Shown: positions 1 through 6,390 of the stretch, one piece after another
Layout of the letters: every line of letters begins with the position of its first letter
Numbering within the stretch: position 1 is the first letter of the stretch
Assembly: GCA_016765335.1 (NCBI GenBank)
Contig: JAESQE010000308.1
Coordinates: forward strand, 2,171 to 12,832
Length of the DNA stretch: 10,662 nucleotides
Reading direction: 5' to 3'
DNA from: Planctomycetaceae bacterium
Lineage (GTDB): Bacteria > Planctomycetota > Planctomycetia > Planctomycetales > Planctomycetaceae
Notes under the pieces: generated by a model
Told to the model about the DNA's origin: nothing
The model's database searches: none
Seen by the model: only the letters and a program-made list of their open reading frames with translations
Translations under genes and position numbers: made by a program

Positions 1-1601
1 CTGAAATGCAACAACGCGTTGTGCGAGTGTTGGCACAATTTCCACGAAAAAAATGGGCTGAGACACTTTACCAACACGCTCAAACTGGCCCGGTTTCATT
101 ACGAATCGAAGCGGTCAAGGCTTTGAATGGGATCGGACATCCGCGGTTGCAACAGATGTTGATTTCTTTACTGCAAGACGATGAAGAAGCATTGCGAAAG
201 ACTTCGATAGAAATTCTTTCCAAGCAGAACGATCCGATCAGTCGAAAGGCCGTGATTGACTTTGCCTTACAGCAACTTGAAAATGGCGATTCTGATTCCC
301 AGACATTCCAAGTGCTCACACGATATAAAGTTCAACAGTCGACCCCCAGTTTAATTACATTACTTAAAACTGATCAGAAACAACGCTCGCAAATTATTAA
401 CACATTGGCGGCCATTGGTAGCAAAACCGTTCTGGATGCGTTTATTGAGGTCTACCCGGAACTGACTCAATCGCAAGAGCGACGTGCCATCTTAAAGGCG
501 ATGCAACGAATTGATCAGCATCGCTTTCTGGAGTTTGCTCCTACTGCTTTGGAAACGGAAGACATTCAGGTTGTCTCGGATACCTGTCGATTACTACGAG
601 AAACTGCAACCGAACAAGCCGTTGAGATTTTCATCCAAAAGATTTCTCAATGCGAGGAAAAGGATCCGTCGTTGTCACTATTAATTTCCTCGTTGGGAGG
701 AATTTCAACGCCCAGATCCCGAGAGCATCTGGTTGAGCTTTCGGTTTCTGGTTCAGAGAAAAAAGGTCCAGCTGCCCGTACTGCGTTGACGAATCTCTAT
801 TCCCGGTCGCCTGTGCGTTATCTGAATTCTCAGGCAAATAATTCTGCAAGTTCGGGAAATTATGAATTATCGATAAAACAGTATACACTGATCATCGAAA
901 ATGATGCCTTGTATCCGTTTGCTTATCAGGGCCGTGCGATTGCGTACCGTGCGATGGGAGATAACGAAAATTATCTTGCCGATTTAATCCAGTTATCAGA
1001 AATGGATATTGGCTGGCCCCAGGTTCATGGATGGATTGGGCAGGCTTTAACGACACTGTCTAGGTTTGAAGAAGCGATTGAAAGTCTGAATCTCGCGATT
1101 CAACAAAAACCTGATTTTGCAAACTGGTATTCTTCTCGCGGTCATGCCTATTCGATGCTTGAAGAATTCGCCAAAGCAGAAGTTGACTATCGAAAATCTT
1201 TGGAGCTGGACCCTAAAAACACAACCGCGCTCACAGGCGTTGCGTTGTCGATGGCGATCAACGGCAAGATCGATGAAGCCATTGCGTTGATTAAGGCTGC
1301 TCATGCTGAACACGAAACGAATGCCATTTTTGCTTACAATGTGGCCTGTACTTATTCGCGAGCAGCAGAGCATCTTCAGAAAAAAGGTGCCAGCGATCCT
1401 CAACAGATAAAGCGAGTCGATCAACTCATAGAAAAGGCACTCGACGAACTGGACCGAGCCATTTCGCTGGGGTATCAGGATAAGAAATGGACAATTGCTG
1501 ATCCTGACCTGGCCATGTTGAAAGAACATCAGCGATTCGAAAAACTACTCCTCAAAATGGACGGTACAAAACCGGTCAAAAAACCAGCCCCGAAATCTTA
1601 A
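1..1601 (+). CDS. HEAT-repeat/TPR protein, 5' end outside the window
   Basis: Scaffold-type protein of unknown function, partial at its N-terminus. The reading frame is open to the left edge (first full codon at base 3), so the first ATG at base 6 is probably internal; 531 residues follow it. Residues about 1-265 are helical HEAT-like repeats (for example residues 31-71, 'RIEAVKALNGIGHPRL'). Residues about 272-440 hold TPR units; the clearest are 338-371 (A347, F354, A357, P369) and 372-405 (G379, Y382, A389, P403). The C-terminus (about 440-520) has the 'YNVACTYSRA ... DPDLAMLKEHQRFEKLL' ending seen in many TPR proteins. HEAT and TPR arrays bind other proteins, so a scaffold or complex-assembly role is inferred; no catalytic motif is visible. 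The stop is TAA at 1599-1601, followed by a repeat and a convergent gene. The protein class is sure, the job unknown. Confidence 0.88.
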   Translation, partial: EMQQRVVRVLAQFPRKKWAETLYQHAQTGPVSLRIEAVKALNGIGHPRLQQMLISLLQDDEEALRKTSIEILSKQNDPISRKAVIDFALQQLENGDSDSQTFQVLTRYKVQQSTPSLITLLKTDQKQRSQIINTLAAIGSKTVLDAFIEVYPELTQSQERRAILKAMQRIDQHRFLEFAPTALETEDIQVVSDTCRLLRETATEQAVEIFIQKISQCEEKDPSLSLLISSLGGISTPRSREHLVELSVSGSEKKGPAARTALTNLYSRSPVRYLNSQANNSASSGNYELSIKQYTLIIENDALYPFAYQGRAIAYRAMGDNENYLADLIQLSEMDIGWPQVHGWIGQALTTLSRFEEAIESLNLAIQQKPDFANWYSSRGHAYSMLEEFAKAEVDYRKSLELDPKNTTALTGVALSMAINGKIDEAIALIKAAHAEHETNAIFAYNVACTYSRAAEHLQKKGASDPQQIKRVDQLIEKALDELDRAISLGYQDKKWTIADPDLAMLKEHQRFEKLLLKMDGTKPVKKPAPKS

Positions 1602-1610
1602 GGGAATCTC

Positions 1611-1700
1611 TAATACGCATTCGCGTAATTGTTCGTTGAGAGCTGAGGAAGTGCTTCTTGTTGCAACGCTGGTAACGAATTATTGAGGTGTATTAATAGG
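1611..1700 (+). repeat. Diverged copy of intergenic repeat family Y
   Basis: Positions 1611-1627 (TAATACGCATTCGCGTA) match, base for base over 17 nt, the reverse complement of 5744-5760. This holds a small dyad, TACGC-ATTC-GCGTA. Similarity continues weakly (TTGTT, AAGTGCTT, then ATTGAG and TAGG near 1681-1700), in the same order as in the copies at 3963-4065 and 5662-5760. The copy sits between two convergent genes and overlaps the last codons of the DUF2461 gene. The 17-nt core is certain; the right boundary is a guess. The hairpin is too short to call a terminator. Confidence 0.55.
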
Positions 1701-2388
1701 GGATTTCAATCGCGTCGCAAAGAAATCTCATGTACGGCGTTGCCTGTTTAAACAGTTTCATCACTTCTGGAATGAAGTCGGAGGATTCGATTTGTTTCGG
1801 TTTTAGTGAGCAAATCGCGATAAAATCTTTGCGTTTGATGTCATCGATCATCGGGTGCTCTTTATCGAAACTAGAGGGAGGACGTTTCAGAGTTTCGCCG
1901 GAGAGTTGGAATGTTTCTCGGAATTTCTTTTGATCGCGAATCTTTTTCCATTCTCCAGGTGATTCGGCGATGCGTTCCCGGATCATTCGCAAAGTTTCTT
2001 TTTCCGGTCGCCAAATCCCCACGCCAATGAAAACGTTTTTCGGTTCAATGTGCACATAGCAGCCCGGGGCGTGCACATTACAGCCGGCTTCGTGACGGAA
2101 TTGAATTCCAATATTTGTTTTGTAAGGAGTCTTGTCTTTGCCGAATCGGGTATCGCGATAGATTCGCATCAGCGAGCCTCCCATCTTTTTGGGGATCGCT
2201 TCCAGGAATGGAGAGAGTTTACGAAGTGGCTTTTGCATCTCAGAAATAAATTCCAAAGCCGACTCTGCAAAAGCAAATTCGTATTGAGCTTTGTGTTCCT
2301 GGAACCATTCTCGACGATTGTTCTTCTTCAGATCAGCGAGAAACTTGAGCGTCTCTTTCGGAAAGCCATTATAAGAGGCAGCAGGCAT
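1693..2388 (-). CDS. DUF2461 domain protein
   Basis: A 231-residue protein matching the DUF2461 family (TIGR02453 type), a widespread bacterial family without established biochemical function. Recognisable family features in order: the N-terminal '[21 protein letters not shown]' region (residues 9-29), then '[18 protein letters not shown]' (77-94), 'GCYVHIEP' (109-116), '[11 protein letters not shown]' (122-132), and a C-terminal 'PYMRFLC' helix (218-224). The length is typical of a complete single-domain member and there is no signal peptide, so it is probably cytoplasmic. The ATG at 2386-2388 is supported by an AAGGAG box at 2397-2402, 8 nt upstream. It converges with the HEAT/TPR gene and is separated by 137 bp from the upstream flavoprotein gene, so it may have its own promoter. 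Family assignment is firm. Confidence 0.9.
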   Translation of the reverse strand: MPAASYNGFPKETLKFLADLKKNNRREWFQEHKAQYEFAFAESALEFISEMQKPLRKLSPFLEAIPKKMGGSLMRIYRDTRFGKDKTPYKTNIGIQFRHEAGCNVHAPGCYVHIEPKNVFIGVGIWRPEKETLRMIRERIAESPGEWKKIRDQKKFRETFQLSGETLKRPPSSFDKEHPMIDDIKRKDFIAICSLKPKQIESSDFIPEVMKLFKQATPYMRFLCDAIEIPY

Positions 2389-2396
2389 GAACAGGA

Positions 2397-2403
2397 CTCC
2401 TTC
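2397..2403 (-). promoter_or_regulatory. Ribosome binding site of the DUF2461 gene
   Basis: Read on the minus strand the sequence is GAAGGAG, ending 8 nt before the ATG at 2388. It is the strongest Shine-Dalgarno box in the window and fixes this start; most neighbouring genes have weak boxes. Confidence 0.7.
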
Positions 2404-2525
2404 TTTTATTTCGTTACAGAAAACTCAGGGATTAGGCTGTGTTGGGATCAATCGAATATGAAAGCTTTCTTGATTCAATTGGAAAACCTTGAAATCTCTA
2501 CCTGTAATTCGTGTGTCGCTTTAGG

Positions 2526-3830
2526 CTAAGAAGCAACATCGATATCTGAGGGGGGGACAACAGGCCCCATTTTTTTGAACAATGATTCTAAATCGGGTTT
2601 AAATACATCGCCCATCAGTATATCAATCATTTGATTTCTACATTCAGGGTATTGTCTGAAGAACGATGCGAAACTGAAATCAGGGGCATAGAAACCGTAG
2701 ACTAATCTTTTGAAGTAACTCAGGCCTAAAGCATAAAGTTCGTTCCAATGACCAAGTTGTTTGGCTGAGAGATCGTCGTTTTTGAAGCCCTCGACAATTG
2801 CATCAGCTGCAAATTCTCCAGAAGCAAACGCCAGCAAAACTCCTGAGGAATAGACCGGATCGATAAAGCCGAACGCATCGCCGATTAGCACCCAGCCCGG
2901 TCCTGCGGTTTGAGTAGCCCGGTAGGTGAAATCTTTGGTTGTTTTATACTCGGTGATTTGCTGAGCGTTTTCAAGGCGACGTTGCATTTCCGGGCACTTG
3001 GCTAGTTCCCGTTGAAAGATCTGATCGGACGTGCTTCCGTTTCCTGGGAACATATATTTCATGCTGCCGGTGCAGCCAACACTGACGACATCATCAGAAA
3101 GAGGGATGTACCAAAACCACGATTTCTTCCCTTCGGTTTGCATAATGATCGTAGCCCCTTCATCCCTGCCTTCGTCGCGAATCGCACCTTTGAAGTAAGA
3201 CCAGATCGTTCCTTTTTGTAGCAGTGGATCAGCCTGTTTCAAGCCGAGACGATTCGCCAGAAATGCACTTTGACCGGTGGCATCGACCAAAACCTGGCAG
3301 GCAATTTCTCGAACCTCTTCATTGCCGGAAGTCGTATCTTTTAATTTGATCTTCACGCCGACAGCTCGGTCCTGTTCGAATAACGCATCCATCACATGAA
3401 CGCTGCTTCGGATGGTGGCTCCGTTTTCAACAGATTTATGGGCGAGCATCAAATCGAATTCTGCCCGTTCCACCTGCCAGGTTTGTGAGGACTCGTGCGG
3501 AATGTATTCATCGAAATAAAACGGCTTGGTGATTTTGCCCGTTTCGGTGACAAACTGGACGCTGTACTTTTTCGGAAAAGCACTTTCCTGCATTTTTTCC
3601 AGCAGCCCCAATCGCTGAAGTGTCGAATACGTTCTGGGAAGTAACGATTCCCCGACATGAAAGCGTGGCATCAACGCGCGTTCCAGCACCAACACCGAAC
3701 GACCAGCTTCTGCAAGTAACGCCGCACAAGTCGTCCCGGCAGGCCCGGCACCAAGAATGATGACATCGTAACAATCGTTGACGACCGTTTGTTGAAATGG
3801 ACAATTTTTACTTGGGTCTGTTGTAATCAT
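2526..3830 (-). CDS. Halogenase-like FAD-dependent oxidoreductase
   Basis: A 434-residue flavoprotein of the PHBH-fold group that includes flavin-dependent halogenases and geranylgeranyl-reductase-like enzymes. The FAD dinucleotide motif is at G27-A-G29-P-A-G32 (ILGAGPAG). 'RFHVGESLLP' (56-65) is the form seen in halogenases acting on carrier-bound or phenolic substrates. 'SWFWYIPL' (237-244) carries the W-x-W-x-I-P halogenase signature, with Ser where Gly often precedes it. K87/K88 in 'FPKKYSVQF' fall where the halogenase lysine that activates hypohalous acid is expected. 'GDAFGFIDPVYSSG' (317-330) is the second FAD motif. Inferred role: flavin-dependent halogenation or oxidation of a soluble or carrier-linked substrate; reductase activity remains possible. 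The ATG at 3828-3830 has no good Shine-Dalgarno. Upstream lie repeats X and Y. Confidence 0.85.
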   Translation of the reverse strand: MITTDPSKNCPFQQTVVNDCYDVIILGAGPAGTTCAALLAEAGRSVLVLERALMPRFHVGESLLPRTYSTLQRLGLLEKMQESAFPKKYSVQFVTETGKITKPFYFDEYIPHESSQTWQVERAEFDLMLAHKSVENGATIRSSVHVMDALFEQDRAVGVKIKLKDTTSGNEEVREIACQVLVDATGQSAFLANRLGLKQADPLLQKGTIWSYFKGAIRDEGRDEGATIIMQTEGKKSWFWYIPLSDDVVSVGCTGSMKYMFPGNGSTSDQIFQRELAKCPEMQRRLENAQQITEYKTTKDFTYRATQTAGPGWVLIGDAFGFIDPVYSSGVLLAFASGEFAADAIVEGFKNDDLSAKQLGHWNELYALGLSYFKRLVYGFYAPDFSFASFFRQYPECRNQMIDILMGDVFKPDLESLFKKMGPVVPPSDIDVAS

Positions 3831-3862
3831 AAAATACCGCTGGAAGGAATATTTCTGGTGTG

Positions 3863-3962
3863 TCTGGAAAATTGGTTCTCCTCCTTACGAAGGAGGAGTG
3901 AGAGGGGTTTTAAACTGTTTTTATAATCAACCTGTCTTTATGAAGCTCTGGAATTCAACTTT
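3863..3962 (+). repeat. Intergenic repeat family X, decayed copy
   Basis: About 100 bp that aligns, at roughly 80% identity by eye with one gap, to the reverse complement of 7140-7246. It contains a perfect 9-bp hairpin, CTCCTCCTT (3878-3886), loop ACG, AAGGAGGAG (3890-3898), followed by a conserved GTGAGAGGGG and TTATAAT. The other copy has clear terminal inverted repeats; here the ends are degraded. It lies just upstream of the halogenase-like gene, so the hairpin could fall in that gene's 5' leader. It abuts a family Y copy at 3963. Confidence 0.75.
3878..3898. other. 9-bp perfect hairpin inside repeat X
   Basis: CTCCTCCTT and AAGGAGGAG are exact reverse complements around a 3-nt loop. 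There is no U-run next to it on either strand, so it is not a convincing terminator. The corresponding hairpin in the other X copy (7211-7231) keeps a 7-bp stem, TCTCCCT with AGGGAGA, although several stem bases differ. Pairing in both copies despite changed bases suggests the fold may be selected. Confidence 0.6.
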
Positions 3963-4065
3963 TATACGCATTCGCAATTTGTTTGCGCGTTGTACATTCC
4001 CTAAGTCATTGTCTGTACAAGGCCACGAGTGATAGCTTCTCGCAAGTATTAATTGAGTTTGGTAT
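3963..4065 (+). repeat. Intergenic repeat family Y, plus-strand copy
   Basis: It matches the reverse complement of 5662-5760 along its length. Shared blocks in order are ATACGCATTCGC, TTGTTT(A/G)CGCGTTGT, CCTAAGTC, GTACAAGG, CACG, and AATTGAGTTTGGTAT at the right end (4051-4065). An internal TTGTAC...GTACAA dyad is present. The two copies are inverted relative to each other and bracket the transposase remnant and aroF. No coding potential is seen. Confidence 0.75.
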
Positions 4066-4070
4066 CAGAT

Positions 4071-4300
4071 ATCGCTCTCAAGCGATTCTAACAAATACAG
4101 AAGAGTCGTGTCACTAAAAAATCGATCCGTGTTTATCTGTGTCTATCCGTGGCTCGAACTTTGTGGAGATCTCTATAAATTCAAAGGGAGAACAGACATT
4201 CTTGTCTGTTTCGTTTGAGCCGGACTTCATCCAAGGCAGACAGGAATGTCTACCCTCCGCTATGCAATGTCACAAAGTAACCAGGCCATGACGGGCACAC
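4071..4300. repeat. Non-coding stretch with three hairpins and a planctomycete-type repeat end
   Basis: No gene is seen here. It holds ATCGCT-CTCA-AGCGAT (4071-4086), a perfect 6-bp stem. At 4129-4152 the text TGTTTATCTGTGTCTATCCGTGG resembles the 'CCACGGATAGACACAG' repeats common between genes in many bacteria. AACAGACA-TTCT-TGTCTGTT (4191-4210) is a perfect 8-bp stem with a 4-nt loop. AGACA-GGAA-TGTCT (4238-4251) is a related stem-loop 28 nt further on, and can also pair with parts of the first one. The last two belong to the same small family as the hairpin at 6286-6303. Confidence 0.6.
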
Positions 4301-4504
4301 TTAACGCATCGCGAATCGCTGGATTCGGAGTTTTCGATTCTTCTTTCGGCGAGTAAGAACATCGCTGGTCAGAATGATGCCGTCTTTTCTGCGAAATTCG
4401 CTCAACGTGGTGTGATCAATCGAAAACCCCTGAGCCAGCCAGCGAAAGTCGATCCGATAAAAAAGTGATTGCTCACGCGAACCCGGCTCAATAAATCGAG
4501 ACAT
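4301..4504 (-). pseudogene. Small ORF resembling an internally deleted transposase N-terminus
   Basis: A 67-codon frame from ATG (4502-4504) to TAA. 'MSRFIEPGSREQSLF' resembles the opening of IS1182-type transposases, and 'IDFRWLAQGFSIDHTTLSEFRR' resembles the DUF772 transposase helix block ('FRWL...PDHTTLxRFRR'). In an intact enzyme about 60 or more residues would separate these blocks, so I infer an internal deletion. After 'FRR' the frame becomes basic (RRKKNRKLRIQR) and unlike a transposase, which suggests a second break. It lies 24 nt downstream of aroF on the same strand, with a GAGAGG box just upstream of the ATG, so it could still be translated. Alternative: a genuine small basic protein. 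The similarity is from memory of family consensus only. Confidence 0.4.
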
Positions 4505-4528
4505 CCCCACCTCTCTGACAGGCTCTCC

Positions 4529-5542
4529 TCACATTTTCAGGCCGACGGCATCTGCGATGACTCGGCACTGTTTCATGGTTTCTTCGAACACATCGAGTGT
4601 CAGAGATTGGGCGCCGTCGCTCATTGCGTTGGGGGGATCGGGGTGGATTTCGACGATTAAGCCGTCTGCTTTAATTGCGACCGCAGCTGAGCACATCGGC
4701 GGAACCAAGTAAGCGTGACCGGTGCCGTGGCTGGGATCGATGACAATCGGGAGATGCGTTTTGGATTGCAGGTACGTCACCGATGCCAGCGGCAACGTGA
4801 AGCGAGTATGCGTTTCGAAGGTGCGAATTCCTCGTTCGCACAATGCGACCTGCTGATTTCCGCGATCAAGAATGTATTCAGCAGCTAGCAGGAATTCATC
4901 CATCGTGGCTGAAGCTCCGCGTTTAAGCAGGGTCGGTTTGTCGCAGCCGCCAACCGCTTCGAGCAGTTGATAATTCTGCATGTTGCGAGCACCAATTTGC
5001 AATACGTCAGCGTAACTTGCAACCAGATCGACATGATGGGGGGTCATCACTTCGGTGACAATTGCCAGGCCGGTTTCTTCCCGGGCAGCTGCTAATATTT
5101 TTAGTCCCTCTTCTTTCATACCCTGGAAAGAATAAGGGCTGGTTCGCGGCTTGAATGCACCGCCCCGGAAACCTTTGGCTCCTGAGCGTTTTACCACCCG
5201 GGCCGTTTCCATGATTTGTTCTTCGCTTTCCACCGAACAGGGGCCAGCGATGATCCCCAAATGACCGCCACCAATTTTGAGATCCAGTGCCTGGACAATC
5301 GTTGGTTCAGACTTTGTTTCTTTGGAAGCAATTTTGTACTCAGCCAGAATCGGCATGACTTGATCCACTCCTTCACAGGTTTCGAAAGCTGTCCGATCTT
5401 TGCGACGATCATCGCCAACCACTGCGATCACGTTGCGTTCCTCACCGTAAATGATATGAGGTTTCAATTCGAGTTCTGCAACACGAGCAGCGATTTTCTC
5501 AGCAGCCTCGCGGCTTGTCCCTTGCTTCATAACTATGATCAT
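4529..5542 (-). CDS. aroF: Type I-beta DAHP synthase with N-terminal ferredoxin-like regulatory domain
   Basis: 3-Deoxy-7-phosphoheptulonate synthase condenses phosphoenolpyruvate with erythrose 4-phosphate, the first shikimate-pathway step; cytoplasmic. I choose the internal ATG at 5540-5542 (337 residues), since 'MIIVMKQGTSREAAEK' then aligns with the start of the Thermotoga-type enzyme (about 338 residues); a longer frame from 5605 would add 21 unrelated residues. Residues 1-67 form the ferredoxin-like domain ('HIIYGEERNVIAVVGDDR'), which in known relatives mediates feedback by aromatic amino acids. Barrel motifs: GPCSVES (100-106; C102 is the metal-ligand cysteine), KPRTSPYSFQG (131-141), LLKRG (205-209), CERGIRTFE (235-243), IDPSHGTG (268-275), EIHPDP (298-303). 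All key residues are intact. It stands alone, without other shikimate genes, between inverted Y repeats. Confidence 0.95.
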   Translation of the reverse strand: MIIVMKQGTSREAAEKIAARVAELELKPHIIYGEERNVIAVVGDDRRKDRTAFETCEGVDQVMPILAEYKIASKETKSEPTIVQALDLKIGGGHLGIIAGPCSVESEEQIMETARVVKRSGAKGFRGGAFKPRTSPYSFQGMKEEGLKILAAAREETGLAIVTEVMTPHHVDLVASYADVLQIGARNMQNYQLLEAVGGCDKPTLLKRGASATMDEFLLAAEYILDRGNQQVALCERGIRTFETHTRFTLPLASVTYLQSKTHLPIVIDPSHGTGHAYLVPPMCSAAVAIKADGLIVEIHPDPPNAMSDGAQSLTLDVFEETMKQCRVIADAVGLKM

Positions 5543-5548
5543 GACTTG

Positions 5549-5554
5549 CTCTTC
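5549..5554 (-). promoter_or_regulatory. Ribosome binding site supporting the short aroF start
   Basis: The minus strand reads GAAGAG, 6 nt before the ATG at 5542. Together with family alignment it favours this start over the in-frame ATG at 5605. Confidence 0.5.
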
Positions 5555-5619
5555 AACTAACGGAATGAAATGATTGGAATAAAAACTAAACCGCACGCAC
5601 TGCAATCAACAAGACACCG

Positions 5620-5644
5620 AATCGATACATAAAGTTCATCGATT
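5620..5644. promoter_or_regulatory. 7-bp dyad upstream of aroF
   Basis: AATCGAT (5620-5626) and ATCGATT (5638-5644) are exact inverted repeats with an 11-nt centre, about 78 nt before the aroF ATG. On the minus strand TTGATA, close to a -35 box, lies just before it. It could be an operator or a leader hairpin, but AT-rich dyads of this length also arise by chance. Confidence 0.3.
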
Positions 5645-5661
5645 TTATCAAACAGCCTACC

Positions 5662-5760
5662 ATACCAAACTCAATTAAACTCTTCGCTGCCTCCGTGTCC
5701 TTGTACTGGCAAGGACTTAGGAAACAGACAACGCGTAAACAAGTACGCGAATGCGTATTA
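5662..5760 (-). repeat. Intergenic repeat family Y, minus-strand copy
   Basis: Read on the minus strand from 5760, it begins TAATACGCATTCGCGTA and ends TTAATTGAGTTTGGTAT (5678-5662), the same blocks and order as 3963-4065 but in inverted orientation. A CCTTG-CCAGTA-CAAGG hairpin lies in the middle. Its first three bases are the TAA stop of the gene to its right, so the gene's 3' end and the repeat boundary coincide. It fills half of the gap between that gene and aroF. Confidence 0.75.
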
Positions 5761-6216
5761 TTCTGATTTTGGTGCCTGGATGAGCGAATTTGTAATCGCC
5801 TGAAAAGTGTCTCTGTAAGTTTCAAATTCTTCGTCTTGTCCCTGCATCAACAACAAAAGCGTCGAGCCAGGAATTTGAACCGCCTGCAAAATGGCAATGA
5901 CAATAAAGTCACTACACTCAAATTCCAGTTCCTGCTTCGACCAACCCAGGGACGGTTGATCTTCCCGTTCGTAGACATCAATCTGTTCGTATTCATCGGT
6001 AAATGCTTCAATCGCAGACTGAATGATATCCGCCGGCTCTTCTGTTCCGTCGTGCATCGAAAGCATCCAGAAACTGCCTTCTTCGGTGGTGATTGTTACC
6101 GAAAGGCTGTCGTCTGTTTTTTGTTCATCAATTTGCCAATATCCAGGATACCGAAAACTGAGCTGATCGGTCGAATAAACCTGATCGAGCATGAACTTGG
6201 GAGCATCGTCTATCAT
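5758..6216 (-). CDS. Uncharacterised small protein, possibly Mog1/PsbP-like fold
   Basis: A 152-residue acidic protein that I do not recognise by name. It has no signal peptide, membrane segment or metal motif. The order of elements, 'STDQLSFRYPGYWQID' (15-30), a beta strand 'LSVTITTEEGSFWMLSM' (38-54), a helix with 'ADIIQSAIEAFTDEYEQIDV' (62-81), strands 'SKQELEFECSDFIVIAILQ' (93-111), and a terminal 'TYRDTFQAITNSL' (133-145), resembles the Mog1/PsbP/DcrB-like fold. There a 'hydrophobic-P-x-x-W' opening and a final 'F..I..S' helix are common. This is inference from pattern only. The ATG at 6214-6216 lacks a good Shine-Dalgarno. The composition looks protein-like over the whole length, and the stop lies exactly at a Y repeat boundary, so the present C-terminus may be a product of repeat insertion. 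Confidence 0.7.
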   Translation of the reverse strand: MIDDAPKFMLDQVYSTDQLSFRYPGYWQIDEQKTDDSLSVTITTEEGSFWMLSMHDGTEEPADIIQSAIEAFTDEYEQIDVYEREDQPSLGWSKQELEFECSDFIVIAILQAVQIPGSTLLLLMQGQDEEFETYRDTFQAITNSLIQAPKSE

Positions 6217-6285
6217 CTTGGGTCTGCTTTTTTAGGTGATCTCAATAATTCATATTATACGCAACCGAGATCATTGGTTGCTTAC

Positions 6286-6303
6286 ACAGACAGGAATGCC
6301 TGT
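6286..6303. repeat. Small hairpin of the CAGACAGGAATGTCTG family
   Basis: CACAGACA-GGAA-TGCCTGTG forms an 8-bp stem with one G-T pair and a GGAA loop. It is the third member of the hairpin family seen at 4191-4210 and 4235-4254. Such short dispersed palindromes are frequent between planctomycete genes as I recall; no function is established to my knowledge. Confidence 0.55.
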
Positions 6304-6361
6304 GCTCCGGTAACTGTAATGCCAGTGCTCTAGTCACTGTAATGTCTGGGTTTCAGTCACT
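6293..6361 (+). repeat. Three tandem units of a 23-bp repeat
   Basis: Units are 6293-6315, 6316-6338 and 6339-6361, each of the form G(G/T)AATGCC(T/A)GTGCTC(C/T)(G/A)GTMACT. The third is more diverged, and a short fourth start (GTTTCACT) follows. The first unit begins inside the hairpin at 6286-6303, so the array may have grown from it. It lies 29 nt beyond the stop of the FabZ-like gene. There is no CRISPR-like alternation of repeat and spacer. Confidence 0.75.
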
Positions 6362-6390
6362 GTTTCACTTTAAATGATTCTGATTGAAAA

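Noticed and set aside
1047..1529. 160-codon minus-strand frame inside the HEAT/TPR gene
   Set aside because: It is fully antisense to clear TPR repeats, and its composition is that of an antisense shadow.
2389..2525. 137-bp gap between the DUF2461 and halogenase-like genes
   Set aside because: Searched for a terminator or promoter; apart from the DUF2461 ribosome binding site no convincing element was found.
3508..3804. 98-codon minus-strand frame overlapping the halogenase-like gene
   Set aside because: It runs in another frame over the FAD-binding region of a well-supported gene, and is Cys/Arg-rich as shadow frames often are.
5543..5605. 21-residue N-terminal extension of aroF from the ATG at 5605
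   Set aside because: The Thermotoga-type enzyme begins exactly at the internal MIIVMK, the GAAGAG box fits there, and with that start the metal-ligand cysteine falls at position 102 as expected.
5586..5825. 79-codon minus-strand frame between aroF and the 152-residue protein gene
   Set aside because: It overlaps the 3' end of that gene in another frame and consists mostly of repeat Y; there is no family similarity.
6293..6361. Short repeats considered as a CRISPR array
   Set aside because: The 23-bp units are contiguous with no spacers, they diverge, and no cas gene is nearby.
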